Assembly (NCBI GenBank): GCA_009930195.1
Contig: RZYT01000001.1
Span: 1 to 51,844 of the forward strand
Length of the DNA: 51,844 nt
Reading direction: 5' to 3'
DNA from: Spirochaetia bacterium
GTDB taxonomy: Bacteria > Spirochaetota > Spirochaetia > Sphaerochaetales > Sphaerochaetaceae
Every line of letters starts with the position of its first letter. Position 1 is the first letter of the stretch. Under the pieces are notes generated by a model, which was not told where the DNA came from, ran no database searches, and saw nothing but the letters and a program-made list of their open reading frames with translations. Shown here piece after piece: positions 17,339 to 25,529 of the stretch. A program made the position numbers and the translations under genes.

Positions 17339-17926
17339 ATGAAAAAGTGGCTTGTGATTCTCACACTGGTAATGGTTTCGATCGTGCTGTCCGGTTGTGC
17401 TTCCACGGCAAAGGTTGAGGAAGCCCCGGCTCCTGTTCGTCCTGTGGTCATTGGTGCCGAGGGAATTCCCCAGCCTGAGTGGGTGTACAAGACTGTTTCG
17501 ACGCAGGATGTCCACTATGAAACCGGCTATGGCAAGATGAGCGACAAACAAAACTCCATCAAGCGTGCAACCGTTGAGGCAAAGAACAAGATTGCCGCAT
17601 GGGTCAGCACCCAGGTCAAGGAAGTGGTCGTGACCTACGTCAACGATGCTGGCAGCGGTGACAATCGCCAAGCCCTTGATGCAATGGAAGTGATCAGTCA
17701 GCAAGTTGCTGAAGCAACCCTTTCGGGCGTGACCACCGAGGAAATCTGGGTTGATGCAGACAATGGCGTCTGGGTATTGTGCACCATTCCCATCGCAAAC
17801 ATCCAGAAGAGTTTCGAGCCCGCAGCAGAAGCTGTCGCCGAAGCCTTCGTCGAGAGCGAGGCTGCTGAAGCTGCCAATGCAAAGATGAAAGATGCCTTTG
17901 CGAACCTGCTTAAGGGAGCCAATTAA
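17339..17926 (+). CDS. LPP20-like lipoprotein
   Basis: A small lipoprotein of 195 residues. The signal peptide MKKWLVILTLVMVSIVLSGC is ideal. The core PEWVYKTVSTQDVHYETGYG, then KNKIAAWVSTQVKEVV, repeats the W...Y..G.G and amphipathic-helix pattern of the LPP20 domain. The C-terminus is an Ala/Glu-rich helix (about residues 165-190) that may form a coiled coil. I choose ATG 17339, whose GGAGG is six bases upstream; the earlier ATG at 17327 overlaps that site. It is clearly paralogous to the gene at 18710. Confidence 0.8.
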   Translation: MKKWLVILTLVMVSIVLSGCASTAKVEEAPAPVRPVVIGAEGIPQPEWVYKTVSTQDVHYETGYGKMSDKQNSIKRATVEAKNKIAAWVSTQVKEVVVTYVNDAGSGDNRQALDAMEVISQQVAEATLSGVTTEEIWVDADNGVWVLCTIPIANIQKSFEPAAEAVAEAFVESEAAEAANAKMKDAFANLLKGAN

Positions 17927-17929
17927 GCT

Positions 17930-18697
17930 TTGGGTAGGCGACCTTCAGTAGTGTTGCTGGTACTCCTCGGTTCCGTTCTGCTCCTGTCTGGATGCAGGAC
18001 GGTATCGATGGAGCCGAAGCAAGAGGATGCCTTGGCCTATCTGGATGTTTCTTCTCATCCCTCCAACGTCTATGTGGGGCTTTCGGGTCCGTATTCGACG
18101 CAGGAGCGGATGGTACAGGAAGCAATTCTTTCTGCAGCCACATCCATCCACCTGAAGAAAGCGCTTGCCTTGGACAGCAGGCTTGTTTCCTCATACAAGT
18201 CGGACAAAGGCCTGCTCTCCTTCGCCAGCGATGAGGCAGCATTCTTTGATGATACCAAGATGGCTGACACCATCCAAGCGCTTGAGGTGCTTGCAATCCA
18301 TTTCGACCCTGAGGCAGGGGCGGTGGTCATTGTCAAGGATCCACGGGAGGATGGGAGCAAGCGAGTCTATCAGAGTTCCTATGGGGAAGACGGAAAACCC
18401 ACCTGGATCACCACCTATCCCAAAGTGAAGGGGTACCAGTTTGGGGTGGGCTCTGCAAAGCGGCACTATTTTCTCAACGATTCGCTGGAGGCTGCCGATT
18501 TTGCAGCTGCGCAAAACCTCTTGGATCTGAAGACTGAGCATGCATTCTCGGTGGAAAAAGTAACCACGGCAAACCAACAGATGGAAAGCCATCTGTACCA
18601 AGCCCAGAGGGGTTTGCTCAAAGGCTTCACCATCATAGCAAGGTATTATGACCGAGCCACCCAAACCTATTGGAGCTTGGCCTGTGCCGAGGAATAA
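17930..18697 (+). CDS. Envelope lipoprotein, function unknown
   Basis: A 255-residue lipoprotein. The signal peptide is MGRRPSVVLLVLLGSVLLLSGC with TTG as the start codon, the second codon after the stop of the gene before and in the same frame. The start is probably reached by coupled translation, with GGGAG twelve bases upstream. The mature part has GLSGPYSTQERMVQEAILSA near the N-terminus and PTWITTYPKVKGYQFGVGSA in the middle, the latter echoing the W..YP..GY.FGVGSA pattern of the LPP20 neighbours. So it may be a divergent two-domain member. I do not recognise a named family. Confidence 0.72.
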   Translation: MGRRPSVVLLVLLGSVLLLSGCRTVSMEPKQEDALAYLDVSSHPSNVYVGLSGPYSTQERMVQEAILSAATSIHLKKALALDSRLVSSYKSDKGLLSFASDEAAFFDDTKMADTIQALEVLAIHFDPEAGAVVIVKDPREDGSKRVYQSSYGEDGKPTWITTYPKVKGYQFGVGSAKRHYFLNDSLEAADFAAAQNLLDLKTEHAFSVEKVTTANQQMESHLYQAQRGLLKGFTIIARYYDRATQTYWSLACAEE

Positions 18698-18709
18698 AGG
18701 AACGATAGT

Positions 18710-19288
18710 ATGAAACGAATCATGGTTGTTCTCTCTCTCTGCGCCATTCTGCTTGCAAGTTGTGCAACCACTCCCAAAGCAAATCCTGACGGGTCTCCCT
18801 ACTGGACGACCCATACGCCGAAGAGCACCCGCTCCCTCCACTATGAGGTGGGCAGTGCCAAGCAGTCGACGGTGCAACTGAGCACCCTGAGAGCTGAATC
18901 GGCCGCAAAGGATGCCATTGGTCGTTGGGCTTCCACGAACGTGGACAATGCCTTGGTCACCTTTGTCGAGGAAGCAGGGGAAGCCTTGCGCAACAAGCAG
19001 ATGCTGGAAGTTTTGCAGAACCTGAGTGTGCAGACGGTAAGCATCGGGTTGCGTGGGGTATCGATCGAGGAACGGTATACTGCTCCTGATGGAACTGTGT
19101 GGGTGCTGGCTTCCTATCCGGTGAAGAATCTCAAGGATGCGTATCAGATGCAGGCCGAGGCTTTGCAGCGTGATCTGGAGATGGCTAAAGCCGAAGCCCA
19201 GGAAGCACAGGCGGAGGCTGCTTTGGTCAAGGCGGAAGTCCTTATGGCCTATCTGGACCAACAATTGGAGAGTGAAGTTCTCGAATAG
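18710..19288 (+). CDS. LPP20-like lipoprotein with C-terminal coiled coil
   Basis: A 192-residue lipoprotein, the last gene of the cluster. The signal peptide MKRIMVVLSLCAILLASC is followed by SPYWTTHTPKSTRSLHYEVG and a helix-strand order close to that of the 17339 gene, so the two are paralogues. After VWVLASYPVKNLKDAYQMQA comes an Ala/Glu-rich helix (LEMAKAEAQEAQAEAALVKA), probably a coiled coil. The ribosome binding site is AGGA. A terminator follows at once, closing the operon. Confidence 0.8.
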   Translation: MKRIMVVLSLCAILLASCATTPKANPDGSPYWTTHTPKSTRSLHYEVGSAKQSTVQLSTLRAESAAKDAIGRWASTNVDNALVTFVEEAGEALRNKQMLEVLQNLSVQTVSIGLRGVSIEERYTAPDGTVWVLASYPVKNLKDAYQMQAEALQRDLEMAKAEAQEAQAEAALVKAEVLMAYLDQQLESEVLE

Positions 19289-19314
19289 TTGCCTTCTCAT
19301 CCCCGTCTTACAAG

Positions 19315-19345
19315 GCCAAGGGTTTGACCGCTCTTGGCTTTTTGT
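19315..19345 (+). terminator. Terminator of the lipoprotein operon
   Basis: GCCAAG (19315-19320) pairs with CTTGGC (19333-19338), followed by TTTTTGTTT. It stands 27 bases after the last lipoprotein stop and separates that operon from the rhodanese gene. Confidence 0.75.
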
Positions 19346-19406
19346 TTGTCTTGCTGTTGACGCAACTCTTTTTTATTGTCATCTTTGCAGCAGGAGAACC
19401 TACCAA

Positions 19407-19826
19407 ATGAGTAAGATATTCATTGCAGCACTTGTCATTCTTTCTCTCGTTGTCGTGGTTTCCTGCAAGAATCAGAATGCTGGAGCAGCAGAACAGACTG
19501 AAAGCAGGAGTACTGCAGTCTATACAAAGATTTCGCCCCAAGCGGCCAAAACGATGATGGATGAGCAACCTGGCATCACGGTTGTTGATGTAAGGACTCG
19601 TCAGGAGTATGAGGCCGGCCATATCGACGGATCGATCAACATACCCAATGAGACCATTGGGACGAGCAACGTGGAAACCCTTCCTGACCTTGATGCAACC
19701 ATTCTGCTCTATTGCAGGAGTGGATCCCGCAGCAGCCAGGCAGCACGCAAGCTGATTGCTCTTGGGTATACCAATGTTTTGGACTTCGGAGGGATCATCG
19801 ATTGGCCCTATGAAGTGGTGAAGTAA
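19407..19826 (+). CDS. Rhodanese-domain lipoprotein
   Basis: A secreted, lipid-anchored sulfurtransferase-type domain, 139 residues. The signal peptide MSKIFIAALVILSLVVVVSC gives the lipidated Cys 20. The rhodanese fold follows: ITVVDVRTRQEYEAGHIDGS is the CH2A-like motif and LYCRSGSRSSQAA is the active loop with Cys and the Arg/Ser phosphate-like cradle; LDFGGIIDWP closes the domain. The loop CRSGSRS is intact, so persulfide transfer is possible. The start is fixed by CAGGAGA eleven bases upstream. Its partner outside the cytoplasm is unknown. Confidence 0.88.
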   Translation: MSKIFIAALVILSLVVVVSCKNQNAGAAEQTESRSTAVYTKISPQAAKTMMDEQPGITVVDVRTRQEYEAGHIDGSINIPNETIGTSNVETLPDLDATILLYCRSGSRSSQAARKLIALGYTNVLDFGGIIDWPYEVVK

Positions 19827-19836
19827 GGGGATGTCC

Positions 19837-20469
19837 GTGCATAGTTCCTTACGACTTGCCCATCTTGAGCACCTTCATCTTCATGCAGGATCTTCAAGCC
19901 GGTTTTTGGGGGCGGACCAAGAGTGGTATCCTCAGCTCTGGCAACGCAAAGCCGGGTGCGGGCCCACCACAGCCAGCAATCTGGTGGCCTACAACGCCAA
20001 TGCGCATCCCTCATTGGGCCTGAATCCGATCACTGAAAAGCATGGGATGATTGCACTGATGGAGACGATGTGGACGTATATCACTCCCGGCATCATGGGC
20101 GTGCATCTGGTAAGCCAGTTTTCCCGTGGTCTGGAGCGCTATCTTGCCGATCGCAAACTCCCTTTGCGTGTTGCATCCCTCGCCTTGGCCAAGGACAGGA
20201 AGCAACGTGTTGGGTTTGATGAGGTGAAGGAGTTTCTGCTTTCCAGCCTTGCAGACAATCAGCCGGTTGCATTTCTGAATCTCAGCAATGGGGAGGTGGA
20301 GAACCTTGATCCCTGGCACTGGGTGACAATCGTGGGGCTGGAGCAAGAGGAGGAAGGGGGATCCCTCGTGGTGGAAGTGTATGATGCGGGAAAGCGTTGG
20401 CTCATTGATCTGACGACCTGGTATTACACCACCACGCGTTCAGCTGGGTTTGCCCGTCTCGTCATGTGA
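19837..20469 (+). CDS. Peptidase C39-like (papain-fold) protein
   Basis: A predicted cysteine-peptidase-like protein of 210 residues without a signal peptide. The triad is visible: Cys in AGCGPTTASNL (about residue 43), His in WHWVTIVGLE (about 167) and Asp in VYDAGKRWLIDL (about 188). The Q before the Cys region (YPQLWQRKAGCGP) could supply the oxyanion Gln. I prefer GTG 19837, six bases after AAGGGG; the ATG at 19831 abuts that site. It starts eleven bases after the rhodanese gene, and its end overlaps the converging HD gene by 30 bases. The substrate is unknown. Confidence 0.65.
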   Translation: MHSSLRLAHLEHLHLHAGSSSRFLGADQEWYPQLWQRKAGCGPTTASNLVAYNANAHPSLGLNPITEKHGMIALMETMWTYITPGIMGVHLVSQFSRGLERYLADRKLPLRVASLALAKDRKQRVGFDEVKEFLLSSLADNQPVAFLNLSNGEVENLDPWHWVTIVGLEQEEEGGSLVVEVYDAGKRWLIDLTTWYYTTTRSAGFARLVM

Positions 20470-23244
20470 TGCGAGTCGCCTCAGGATCTGGTCGACGAGA
20501 TTGGGGTCAGCCTCAGTGCCTGCCAGATTCCGGAGGATCTCGTTTCTTGTTTCAAATGTTGCGTTTTCAAGTCCTTCCCGTTCCCATAGTTCAGCAATGC
20601 GCAGTATTCGGCTGATCAGTGGGATATCCTCAGCTTTCAACCCCCTGAGGTAGCCTTTCCCATCCCACCGTTCATGATGATTGAGTACGAGTGGCGCGAT
20701 GTCCATCGTCTCCTCAAAGGTGTTGAGAATACGGAAGGCTGCACTCACATGGTCCTGATAGGCTCGTTGCATGCTCGGGGAGCGTTGCTTGGTTTCAATG
20801 AGAGCACGGTCCAGTACCACTTTCCCTATGTCATGGTAATAGCCTGCCTTGGAAAGCAGATTGAGATCCTCATTGCTGAGATTCAGGAGCTTTCCTATGA
20901 ACACTGCATGGTTTTGTACCTGTTGAGCATGATGTTCTTCCGAAGGGGCTTTCCCAAAGAGCATTCTGAGCAATACTTCCAGCTGTTGGCGCTGGGTTTC
21001 TGTTTTTGTGAGGGTTTTCTCACGGTACATACGGTCTTCTGCTTGCTCAAACACATCATGGATCCGTTCTTTCATGGTGGTCTTGGTTCCTATTCCAAGG
21101 GCTAGAGCCCGGCTTCCTGCGAGTATCTCTTTCCCATCAAGGTCCCTTCGTATGCGTTCGACAATCTGCACAGCGATCACCTCGCTGGTGTTTGGGAGGA
21201 GGACGACAAACTCATCGCCACCGATACGGCTCACGATATCACTTTTTCTGCAGGAGTTGCTGAGCACATCGGCAATATCGGTGAGTAATCCATCCCCTGC
21301 ACTATGCCCAAAAATATCATTGGAAAGCTTCAGGCCATTTACGTCTCCCACAATGATGGAAATAGGCAAGAGTTCCTTGCGATTGATCTTGACCAGTGCA
21401 TCATCAAAGAAGGCGCGGTTGTAAAGCCCGGTGAGCTGGTCATGCAAGCTCAGGTATTCGATCTTGGCAAGATTCGCCTTTCGTTCAGTATTATCGGTAA
21501 AAGTGACGACTGAGCCGATCACGTTGCCCTCTCTCATTTGGGGATACGCATGGCAGAGCACATCAAAAGAGCTTCCATCCTTGCGGAAGAAAACCTCATC
21601 ATCCATGACGACACCGATACCATCCACAAGGGCGCGACTGATGGGGCAGTCCTCCTCCTCGATGGGTTTTCCGGTTCTGGTTGAATGATGGATCAATCGG
21701 TGCATATTCCTGCCGAGCAGCTCGGCCTCGTTGTCGTAGCCGAGAATCGAAAGACAGCTTGCATTGCAGAAGGTACAGTTGCCCTTTGTATCCATGCCAT
21801 AGATGCCTTCTGCAGTCGAATCCAGGATCAGGCGCAGGCTTTGCTTGCTTGTCTCAAGTTCCACTTCTTTCTGCGCTTTCTGGATGGATGTATGGATGCC
21901 TGCAAACAGAAGTTGCACCTGATAGCCATCCCCTTCATCGTAGCCGTAGGGGTTGTTGGCGAGCAACACGATACCGGCAAGTTGCTCATCCACGAAGAAC
22001 GGGACGGTGATCAGCGTGTTCAGCGTACCTTCAAGTCCATGGATATAGGTTTGCATCGCACTGGTGATGGGTTTCTGGTTTTGTATCAACGGTTTGCCAT
22101 CATCAGTCAATTGTCGGAAGGATACAGAGAGCGAAGCATCAAGGACCTGCGGATGCTCCTCAAGCCGGCATGAGGGGACAAGATTCCCACTGGTTGCTGC
22201 CAGCATCAAACCTGAAGAGCTCTTGTCGTTGAGCAGCAGGATACCCAGATTGCTTTGCGTAAGCTCGCATGCCTTGTCCAATGCTTTGTGCATCTGTAGC
22301 TGGGGGTGCGCTATCGAGGAAGAAAGCAGGTCTACCAGCATGGCTGAACGTTTCAGGCTGAGGTTGAGCGTTTCATCCTGTCTTTTTGCCTCAGTGATGT
22401 CCTGTGCAAACGTTCCCATGCCCGGTTTCCCATCGGGAAGAATCAAGGGGAACTTGGTGACCTGGTAGACCTGTTGGTTCCATGCAGATTCAAAGGTGAG
22501 CAAACGCATGGTCTCCATGACCTTTTGGTCGCTTAGGGTGGTCATTGCTGCAAAGTCAGGATGAGCTACCTCATCCAATCGTTTTCCGAGCAATTGTTCA
22601 TTATTTTTCCCAAGAAATGCTGCAAGTGCGGCATTTACGAATATGAAACGCCCATCATCGTCCTTTACGTAGCTGATTCTGTCATCCGCATCGAGAAAGC
22701 GTTGCAGCAACTGTACGGTATACTCTTGTTGTTGCTGCTGTTGTTGCACCTGTTTGGTGAGCTTGAGTTGCAGGAACAGGAAAAACAGCAGGAAGAGCAG
22801 GGTGATGGCAAGCAAGGTGCTGAGTGCGATGGTAAGGATGCGATTGCGAATGACCAGATTGGCCTGTTGGGTTTGGTCCAGCAGCAGTGCCATATAGTAG
22901 GAGCCATCCTCGTTTTGGAACGGTTGGAGTCCTATGAGCAGGTGTAGCAGGGAACCGTCAGGCTGGGCATGGATCACCGTCTTTGCCTGCAATGAGGCAA
23001 GACTCTGATTTCCCAGGGAGAGCAGGGATGAGAACAATCTCCCGTTGAGGCGTTCTTGGGGGACAGAGAAAAGCTTTGCTGTGGCTGCATTGGCATGAAT
23101 GATGGTCCCTGTTTCTGCATCCAGTACCAGGATGGGGTGGATTGATGCTTGGGTGGCCTCTTCAAAGGAGGGAAGGTTTGCCGCAGACAGCTGAGCGAGC
23201 AGGAATAGCAGGCAAAGTGTCAGCAGTACCCTAGGCTTGGGCAT
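20440..23244 (-). CDS. Membrane PAS-GAF-PAS-GGDEF-HD protein (c-di-GMP signalling)
   Basis: A large sensor with both synthesis and HD-type output domains, 934 residues. Order: signal or first helix, PAS (about 30-110), a membrane helix at 133-158, PAS (180-300), GAF (330-460), PAS (470-590), GGDEF (600-770), HD (780-930). The GGDEF loop RIGGDEF (about 673) is intact, so it should make c-di-GMP. The HD domain keeps YYHDIGK (about 800) and HHERWDGKGY (about 855). However the GYP triplet reads GYL and the usual IADxYDA reads IAELWER, so the HD half may be weak or regulatory. ATG 23244 lies behind GGGGAG and overlaps the upstream gene by 14 bases. Confidence 0.9.
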   Translation of the reverse strand: MPKPRVLLTLCLLFLLAQLSAANLPSFEEATQASIHPILVLDAETGTIIHANAATAKLFSVPQERLNGRLFSSLLSLGNQSLASLQAKTVIHAQPDGSLLHLLIGLQPFQNEDGSYYMALLLDQTQQANLVIRNRILTIALSTLLAITLLFLLFFLFLQLKLTKQVQQQQQQQEYTVQLLQRFLDADDRISYVKDDDGRFIFVNAALAAFLGKNNEQLLGKRLDEVAHPDFAAMTTLSDQKVMETMRLLTFESAWNQQVYQVTKFPLILPDGKPGMGTFAQDITEAKRQDETLNLSLKRSAMLVDLLSSSIAHPQLQMHKALDKACELTQSNLGILLLNDKSSSGLMLAATSGNLVPSCRLEEHPQVLDASLSVSFRQLTDDGKPLIQNQKPITSAMQTYIHGLEGTLNTLITVPFFVDEQLAGIVLLANNPYGYDEGDGYQVQLLFAGIHTSIQKAQKEVELETSKQSLRLILDSTAEGIYGMDTKGNCTFCNASCLSILGYDNEAELLGRNMHRLIHHSTRTGKPIEEEDCPISRALVDGIGVVMDDEVFFRKDGSSFDVLCHAYPQMREGNVIGSVVTFTDNTERKANLAKIEYLSLHDQLTGLYNRAFFDDALVKINRKELLPISIIVGDVNGLKLSNDIFGHSAGDGLLTDIADVLSNSCRKSDIVSRIGGDEFVVLLPNTSEVIAVQIVERIRRDLDGKEILAGSRALALGIGTKTTMKERIHDVFEQAEDRMYREKTLTKTETQRQQLEVLLRMLFGKAPSEEHHAQQVQNHAVFIGKLLNLSNEDLNLLSKAGYYHDIGKVVLDRALIETKQRSPSMQRAYQDHVSAAFRILNTFEETMDIAPLVLNHHERWDGKGYLRGLKAEDIPLISRILRIAELWEREGLENATFETRNEILRNLAGTEADPNLVDQILRRLASHDETGKPS

Positions 23245-25474
23245 GGCTCTCCCCTTTGAGACGCAGCAGGTCGAGGGCGTTTGCGGAGGGAATCGGCTTG
23301 CTGAAAAGGTATCCCTGCAGCAAATCACACTCCATGCCGATCAGTATTTCTTTCTGATCCTCCTGTTCGACCCCTTCCGCGACTACCAGTTTTCCCACAT
23401 GGTGTGCCATGGAGATGATATCGCTTGCAAGTCCATTGTCCTGCTCATGGAGGGCATTCAGCGTATCGACGAACTGTTTGTCCAGTTTGAGCGTATCTAC
23501 CGGAAGGTTCCCCAAGCGGCTGAGGGACGAATAGCCGGTACCGAAGTCATCGATGGATATCCTGATTCCCATTGACCGGATTTGTCGAAGCTGCTTGGAC
23601 AGCAGTTCCAAATCCTGGGCAAACACTGATTCGGTTAGCTCGAGTTCCAGATTTGCTGCACGCACCCCTTTATCCTTCAGCAAGGAGGCCAGGTCCGGAA
23701 CGAATGATTCATGCATCAACTGCATCACGGAAATGTTCACCGCCACCGAGATGGAGGTAAAACCGTTTGCTTGCAACAAGGCAATGAAGTCGCAGGCCAA
23801 GCTGAGAATCTTTCGCCCCAGTGGGATGATCAACTGGCGTTGTTCGGCAATCTGAATGAAGGTGAGCGGACTGATCATCCCCAGCTTTTCGCTCTTCAGT
23901 CTTGCAAGCGCTTCGAAACTGCTGATGGTTCCTGTTTTGCTTTCGATGATTGCTTGGTAAACCAGACTCAGGCCACCCTCTGCCGAGGAGACGGCCTGTT
24001 TCAAATCACTTTCGATCGTATCCCCTTGGATAAGTTTTTCTTCCAGGGTTTTGTTGTAGAACTGGAGATGATTGCTGCTGGATGTAGCATTCAGCGCTAT
24101 CAGGGCTTCCTTGAGCAAGCGGGTGGAGTCGTGTGTTTCCGAGTCGCTTTGGGAAACCCCCAGACAAATCTCGATGGATCCAAACAATCCGGACCTTTCC
24201 TTGATGGAAATCAGCTCATCACAGAAGACCTGGAGCGCTTGCTCATGGGGAATCTCCGCATACACCACCAGAAATCGATCATCTGACAACCGGAAGGCTT
24301 GGCATGCCTGGTGCCTTTTGCACAGCTGGTCCAGCATCTCACCGATACCGATCAAGACCTTGTCGCCGTGCTCATAGCCGTACAACATGTTCAACAACCG
24401 GAAATTGGTCGGATTGAGGACGATGCAGGCAATTTCCCTGCTCTTCAAAGTAAGTATGTACTGGTGGAAAAATCTGAGGTTGGGTAATCCTGTCAGCTCA
24501 TCGTGGTAGGCGATATTCAGTATCCGTCGGTTCTTCGCCCGAATGTTGAGGAAGGAGAACAGGAAGATGCTGAAAAAGAGGAGCAGGCTGATCGAAACGA
24601 TGAGCGAAACACGAAGCATCAGGAGGTTGACCTGAGTCAGATCATAATAGAGTACCAGCGAACCGACCCGCTCATCCTTGATGATGATTGGGAGATGAAA
24701 TGCGAGATACTCCTTGTCTTTCCACGCAATCCGCTTGTATTGGGTATCGGAGATGGGTAGTCCTACGGTTTCAGGATTGATGAGGGTTCCCACAATCGCA
24801 GGATCGGAAGCTGCCAGGACGGACCCCTTTGCATCGAGGAGGGCAAGCAGGTTGTCTGTGGCATCACGGCTGAGCTTGTTGACTATGAACTGTGGTTCGA
24901 ATTGGGAGTAGAGCTTGGAGATGTTGCTGGCAAAAATCCCTACTTGGACGATTCTGCCATCTTCGAAGCGATGATACCCATACTTATGGGGAATCCCGGA
25001 GACCGTATCCTCACGGATTTCCTCCACCAGCGAAATCTGGTTGCTCATGGAGAAGGTACGGATAGGATGCTCTTGTGGCACTTGCCAACCCAGGTACTCC
25101 CCATTGCTGGAATGTGTTACGGTCAGGGAATCGTCGTATACGTACAGGACATCAACTTCGAGGTTGCGTGCCATGGATGAGAGAACTGCCTGGGAGAAGG
25201 GGAGTTCATAGTTTGCAACGGTGACCCCGGCTACCCGCAAGGTGCTGTTGAGCTGTTCCTCGATTTGCTGCTCAGCATCGATGACCGTTGAAATAACGCT
25301 CGTATAGCTTTTTGCAAGAACTGAAGCTTCCTCAGCACGTTCGCGGTAATAAAAACTGAGTATGGAAGCGATTACGTAATAGCCTACCCCAAGGAAGATG
25401 AGCAGGATGAGCAGCGATGGCAACACCAATGTCTTCCATGAATTGGATTGTACTTTTGCCTGTGCTTGTACCAT
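23231..25474 (-). CDS. Membrane GGDEF-EAL protein, c-di-GMP phosphodiesterase
   Basis: A sensor enzyme of 747 residues. Helix 1 is at about 15-40, an extracytoplasmic Cache-type domain follows to about 265, and helix 2 (SLIVSISLLLFFSIFLFSFL) leads to GGDEF and EAL domains. The GGDEF loop has decayed to RLSDDRF (about 395), so it cannot make c-di-GMP but may bind GTP. The EAL domain has FEALARL (about 523), VNIS, ELTES, IDDFGTGYSS, KLDKQF and AEGVEQ, so it looks catalytic. ATG 25474 has GAGGAGG ten bases upstream. With the next gene it forms an opposing pair: this one degrades and the other makes c-di-GMP. Confidence 0.92.
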   Translation of the reverse strand: MVQAQAKVQSNSWKTLVLPSLLILLIFLGVGYYVIASILSFYYRERAEEASVLAKSYTSVISTVIDAEQQIEEQLNSTLRVAGVTVANYELPFSQAVLSSMARNLEVDVLYVYDDSLTVTHSSNGEYLGWQVPQEHPIRTFSMSNQISLVEEIREDTVSGIPHKYGYHRFEDGRIVQVGIFASNISKLYSQFEPQFIVNKLSRDATDNLLALLDAKGSVLAASDPAIVGTLINPETVGLPISDTQYKRIAWKDKEYLAFHLPIIIKDERVGSLVLYYDLTQVNLLMLRVSLIVSISLLLFFSIFLFSFLNIRAKNRRILNIAYHDELTGLPNLRFFHQYILTLKSREIACIVLNPTNFRLLNMLYGYEHGDKVLIGIGEMLDQLCKRHQACQAFRLSDDRFLVVYAEIPHEQALQVFCDELISIKERSGLFGSIEICLGVSQSDSETHDSTRLLKEALIALNATSSSNHLQFYNKTLEEKLIQGDTIESDLKQAVSSAEGGLSLVYQAIIESKTGTISSFEALARLKSEKLGMISPLTFIQIAEQRQLIIPLGRKILSLACDFIALLQANGFTSISVAVNISVMQLMHESFVPDLASLLKDKGVRAANLELELTESVFAQDLELLSKQLRQIRSMGIRISIDDFGTGYSSLSRLGNLPVDTLKLDKQFVDTLNALHEQDNGLASDIISMAHHVGKLVVAEGVEQEDQKEILIGMECDLLQGYLFSKPIPSANALDLLRLKGESHAQA

Positions 25475-25529
25475 GGAACACCAGCCTCCTCTTGGGGTAT
25501 CTGCATGCTACCATTGCCCCAAACCATCG

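Noticed and set aside
18191-19300. A 369-codon minus-strand frame opposite the lipoprotein operon
   Set aside because: It crosses two real genes and their gap, lacks a ribosome binding site and shows no domain.
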